Assembly: GCF_000421965.1 (NCBI RefSeq)
Contig: NZ_ATAY01000020.1
Coordinates: 62,001-126,000 of the forward strand
Source: Ruminiclostridium papyrosolvens C7
GTDB lineage: Bacteria; Bacillota; Clostridia; Acetivibrionales; DSM-1351
Direction: 5' to 3'
Length of the DNA stretch: 64,000 nt
Shown in pieces: positions 61,517 to 64,000 of this stretch; positions within the stretch are counted from its first letter, which is position 1; each line of letters begins with the position of its first letter. A program made the translations under genes and the position numbers. Below the pieces are notes generated by a model, which had not been told where the DNA came from, did no database searches, and saw only the letters and a list, made by a program, of their open reading frames with translations.

Positions 61517-63022
61517 ATGATTAGAAAAATAACGGTTTTATTTATGATTATGCTTACGGTTCTTATATTAAGCACCTCTGTGGCTTTCGCTGATATTAGC
61601 ATAATCAATAACGGAACAAATTTTGGAGGAGTACAGGCACATGGCGGGAGTATCATCAAGGTTGGTGATACATATTATTGGTATGGGGAAAACCGTGACA
61701 CAAATAACCTGTTTGTATCAGTCAAGGTTTACTCATCTACCGATCTGGTGAACTGGGTAGACAGAGGAAATGCCTTATCCAGGACATCTGCCACAGAGCT
61801 TAACTCCTGCAATATTGAAAGACCGAAAGTTATGTACAATGCATCGACCAATCAATATGTAATGTGGATGCATTACGAAAACGGCAGGGACTATTCATTA
61901 GCAAGGGCAGCTGTAGCATACAGTACAAGCCCTATAGGGCCGTTTACTTATCTCGGAAGCTTCAGACCCAATAATAATATGTCAAGAGATTGTACTACCT
62001 TTGTGGACACGGACGGTACAGGCTATTTTATCTCTGCAGCAAACGAAAATGCTGATTTAATAGTATACAGGCTTACTTCTGATTATAAATCAATAGCCTC
62101 ACAAGTGGTAACTCTTTGGCCGGGACAAAAAAGAGAAGCTCCATGCATGTTTAAACGTGACAATACATATTATCTGATAACATCCGGATGTACGGGGTGG
62201 AGCCCAAACCAGCAGAAATACGCTACTTCCACATCAATATCCTCAGGATGGACGGGCTTAACAAATATTGGAGATGCAACCTGCTATGACTCTCAGGGGG
62301 CGTGTGTTTTTCCGGTAGGACAGAATTTTGTTTACCTCACCGACAGATGGGCCGGTGCGTGGGGAGGAAAAGTCAGTGATTCGTCATACCTCATGATGCC
62401 ATTACTATTTAATGGAACATCAGTATCTTTGAACTACACCGATACGGTAAAGGTTGCAGCAGAATTTGGTGCAATTGCTAATGATTATCGAAAGTATACT
62501 TTTGAAGGAGTGCTGACAAACGCTGACCCTTATCAGTGGAATGTAAGTCAACCTACGTCAACTGATATACAGGTACTTTCGGTAGACGGAGATAAGGCTC
62601 TTCAAATGTCAGATAGCACAACATCAGGCTATTGTTACGCCTACAAAGATTTTCCTGCCAAAAATGGTGTAGTTACGTTTAATGTGAGCTTTAAATATGC
62701 CAATACCGGAAGATGGGATAGAATCAGATTTTACAATGGAACCAACATAGGAATAGATATTATAAATTTTGAAGAAGGACTTGGTTGGATTACCGGAACT
62801 TCTACAAGAAATGTAATACAAATGATTTCTGCAAACACGTGGTATAATTTAAAAATTGTTGCCGATACCTCTACGCAGAAATTTGATGCATACATTAATG
62901 ATATTCTCATAAAATCAGGTTGCACATTTACAGGTTCCGTTCCCCAGTTTGACAGAATTGCGTTGGACACCGGAAACAGTTTTACAAATACCGCCGTATA
63001 TGATGATATAATCATTAATTAA
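61517..63022 (+). CDS. Secreted glycoside hydrolase family 43 with C-terminal beta-sandwich
   Basis: A 501-residue secreted enzyme behind AAGGAGGG. Signal peptide (about 1-25). The five-bladed propeller starts with GGVQAHGGSIIKVGDTYYWY and continues with NIERPKVMY and KREAPCMFKRDNTYYL, resembling the GH43 branch that includes exo-beta-1,3-galactanases. About residues 330-501 form a beta-sandwich domain (LQMSDSTTSGYCYAYKDFP, SVPQFDRIALDTG). Unlike the two preceding enzymes it has no dockerin, so it should be free. A pectin or arabinogalactan side-chain role is inferred. Confidence 0.85.
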   Translation: MIRKITVLFMIMLTVLILSTSVAFADISIINNGTNFGGVQAHGGSIIKVGDTYYWYGENRDTNNLFVSVKVYSSTDLVNWVDRGNALSRTSATELNSCNIERPKVMYNASTNQYVMWMHYENGRDYSLARAAVAYSTSPIGPFTYLGSFRPNNNMSRDCTTFVDTDGTGYFISAANENADLIVYRLTSDYKSIASQVVTLWPGQKREAPCMFKRDNTYYLITSGCTGWSPNQQKYATSTSISSGWTGLTNIGDATCYDSQGACVFPVGQNFVYLTDRWAGAWGGKVSDSSYLMMPLLFNGTSVSLNYTDTVKVAAEFGAIANDYRKYTFEGVLTNADPYQWNVSQPTSTDIQVLSVDGDKALQMSDSTTSGYCYAYKDFPAKNGVVTFNVSFKYANTGRWDRIRFYNGTNIGIDIINFEEGLGWITGTSTRNVIQMISANTWYNLKIVADTSTQKFDAYINDILIKSGCTFTGSVPQFDRIALDTGNSFTNTAVYDDIIIN

Positions 63023-63032
63023 AATAACCTTA

Positions 63033-63083
63033 AAACGAACTGATTGTTGTACTATTAAAAATACAGCAGTCAGTTCTTTTAAT
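63033..63083. terminator. Two-way terminator after the GH43 gene
   Basis: A 15-bp stem with two G-U pairs (63037-63051 with 63062-63076), then TTTT, between convergent genes. Confidence 0.85.
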
Positions 63084-63432
63084 TTAAACTAATATTTGTT
63101 TTTTCACACAATATCTCTACTATAATGTTTGCATACAAATCACCCTCGCTTTTCTTGAGCCTTGTAAGCAAATCTTTTATAAACATGTCATCTTTGGAAA
63201 GTCTTGCTTTCATATTGTTTTTAATCGTTTCTAGCCCCTCAGCAGCAGAGCCGTAATCTTTAAAGACTCTTTCTTCTACTAAGTCAGAATAGACATAGGT
63301 GTTAAGGGAATCTCCCTTTAACCTGATCCAGATTCCGTTGCCGTTACTTTCTATAAATTTTCCCTCACAAATAAGCCCGTCTTTTATATCAATATAGAAA
63401 AGCTTCTCGTTTTGAGTAAATATATTATTCAT
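63079..63432 (-). CDS. Small soluble protein, family not recognised
   Basis: A 117-residue soluble protein, ATG start. The first half is beta-rich (LFYIDIKDGLICEGKFIES, GNGIWIRLKGDS); the second is helical and charged (SAAEGLETIKNNMKARL, DLYANIIVEILCEK). No motif is recognised. It is divergent from the germination-protein gene and convergent with GH43. Confidence 0.6.
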   Translation of the reverse strand: MNNIFTQNEKLFYIDIKDGLICEGKFIESNGNGIWIRLKGDSLNTYVYSDLVEERVFKDYGSAAEGLETIKNNMKARLSKDDMFIKDLLTRLKKSEGDLYANIIVEILCEKTNISLN

Positions 63433-63591
63433 AAAAACCGTCCTTTGAATATTATTTGTATAAATATATATTATTCTAATTTATATAAAAACTTTCTCAT
63501 ATTTTGAGTATATTTGCAAAAATTACTTCGGATACCTTTTTTGAAATATTCTTATACTAACTACAACTAAAAAGAGATTAAGGTGAAGAAT

Positions 63592-64000
63592 ATGAGTAAA
63601 AAGAAAGGTTTTATAAAGACTCTGTTTTCTTATATAACCTATAAAGAAAAAAAACCTGTAAAACAATTTTATATTCCTGAGACAGATAATGAAGATACTA
63701 AAACCGAGCAAGAAAAAAATAATACCGTGAAAAGTCAAAAAAACAGAAGAATAAAGAGGCCTGTTCCTGTTTCAGAATCAAGTAAGGAAAATAAACCTGA
63801 ATATGAAAAGGCTGACGATGAGAAAATATCTATAAGCATTGAAGAAAATATAAAGTATATAAAGCATAAATTCAATTCCCCTGCTAATAAGGATATTGTT
63901 ATAAGGGAGTTGACGGTTGCAAAAAAGTACAAAGCATTTATTGCATATATTGACGGAATGGTTGACAGGATAACCATAAACAACTTTATTTTAAGGGCGC
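63592..64000 (+). CDS. N-terminal part of a GerA-type spore germination protein
   Basis: The ATG at 63592 lies behind AAGGTGAAG and the frame is open to the window end (136 codons). A charged, unstructured stretch of about 90 residues is followed by SIEENIKYIKHKFNSPANKD, VIRELTVAKKYKAFIAYIDG and VDRITINNFIL, the start of the GerA/SpoVAF-type A-subunit. These inner-membrane receptors bind germinants in spores. The remainder lies outside the window. Confidence 0.82.
   Translation, partial: MSKKKGFIKTLFSYITYKEKKPVKQFYIPETDNEDTKTEQEKNNTVKSQKNRRIKRPVPVSESSKENKPEYEKADDEKISISIEENIKYIKHKFNSPANKDIVIRELTVAKKYKAFIAYIDGMVDRITINNFILRA

Noticed and set aside
63523-63983. Two hydrophobic ORFs on the minus strand
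   Set aside because: They are the complement of a lysine-rich GerA-type coding region; such regions give false leucine/isoleucine-rich ORFs.

Overview
The window comes from a low-GC, endospore-forming, anaerobic clostridium that makes a cellulosome. Three secreted esterase-like proteins carry type I dockerins with AL/AI/SL residues in the calcium loops. A spore protease (gpr) and the start of a GerA-type germination protein are present, together with YesM/YesN-type sugar sensing. This fits the Ruminiclostridium (Clostridium cellulolyticum) group. That placement is inferred from gene content, not from a database match.

Layout. 1-4.1 kb: the end of an unknown gene, a dockerin SGNH hydrolase, an AraC regulator, a VOC protein and a cyclase-like protein. 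4.3-9.6 kb: an S41 peptidase lipoprotein, then minus-strand DNA-damage genes (SRAP protein; dinB with a small partner gene behind two LexA boxes), split by a secreted beta-helix protein. 9.8-13.5 kb: an FMN-riboswitch operon ribD-ribE-ribBA-ribH. 13.6-14.9 kb: an M-box Mg2+ riboswitch, a 30-codon ORF and corA. 15.5-18.8 kb: a glycerol-3-phosphate-dehydrogenase-like flavoprotein operon whose first gene is frameshifted. 18.9-21.6 kb: a Fur-box operon feoA-feoB-small Cys-rich protein-fur. 24.5-28.4 kb: two TPP riboswitches in tandem ahead of thiD-thiC-thiM-thiE. 30-38.8 kb: a monosaccharide ABC importer followed by a sugar-binding lipoprotein, a histidine kinase and an AraC-type response regulator, probably one sense-and-import unit. 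38.9-45.9 kb: MATE exporter, hemW, rpsT, gpr, an M50-like protease and a divergent NAD-dependent DNA ligase. 46.3-52.6 kb: a WG-repeat protein, a 780-residue protein of unknown family paired with a patatin-like phospholipase, and a GNAT acetyltransferase. 52.8-55.7 kb: a DbpA-type helicase and a DUF1275 protein lie between an intact tRNA-Leu(GAG) and two tRNA 3'-end fragments. 56-58.5 kb: small membrane and zinc-ribbon proteins. 58.8-63 kb: two dockerin esterases and a GH43 enzyme. The window ends inside a gerA-type gene.

Most of the window is orderly metabolic operons under recognisable riboswitch, Fur or LexA control. The least explained parts are the 780-residue protein/patatin pair, the repeated tRNA 3' ends, the ORF between the M-box and corA, the degenerate second copy of the dinB-partner gene and the 14-residue-repeat protein. 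Starts were moved from the longest ORF wherever a Shine-Dalgarno sequence clearly favoured another codon.
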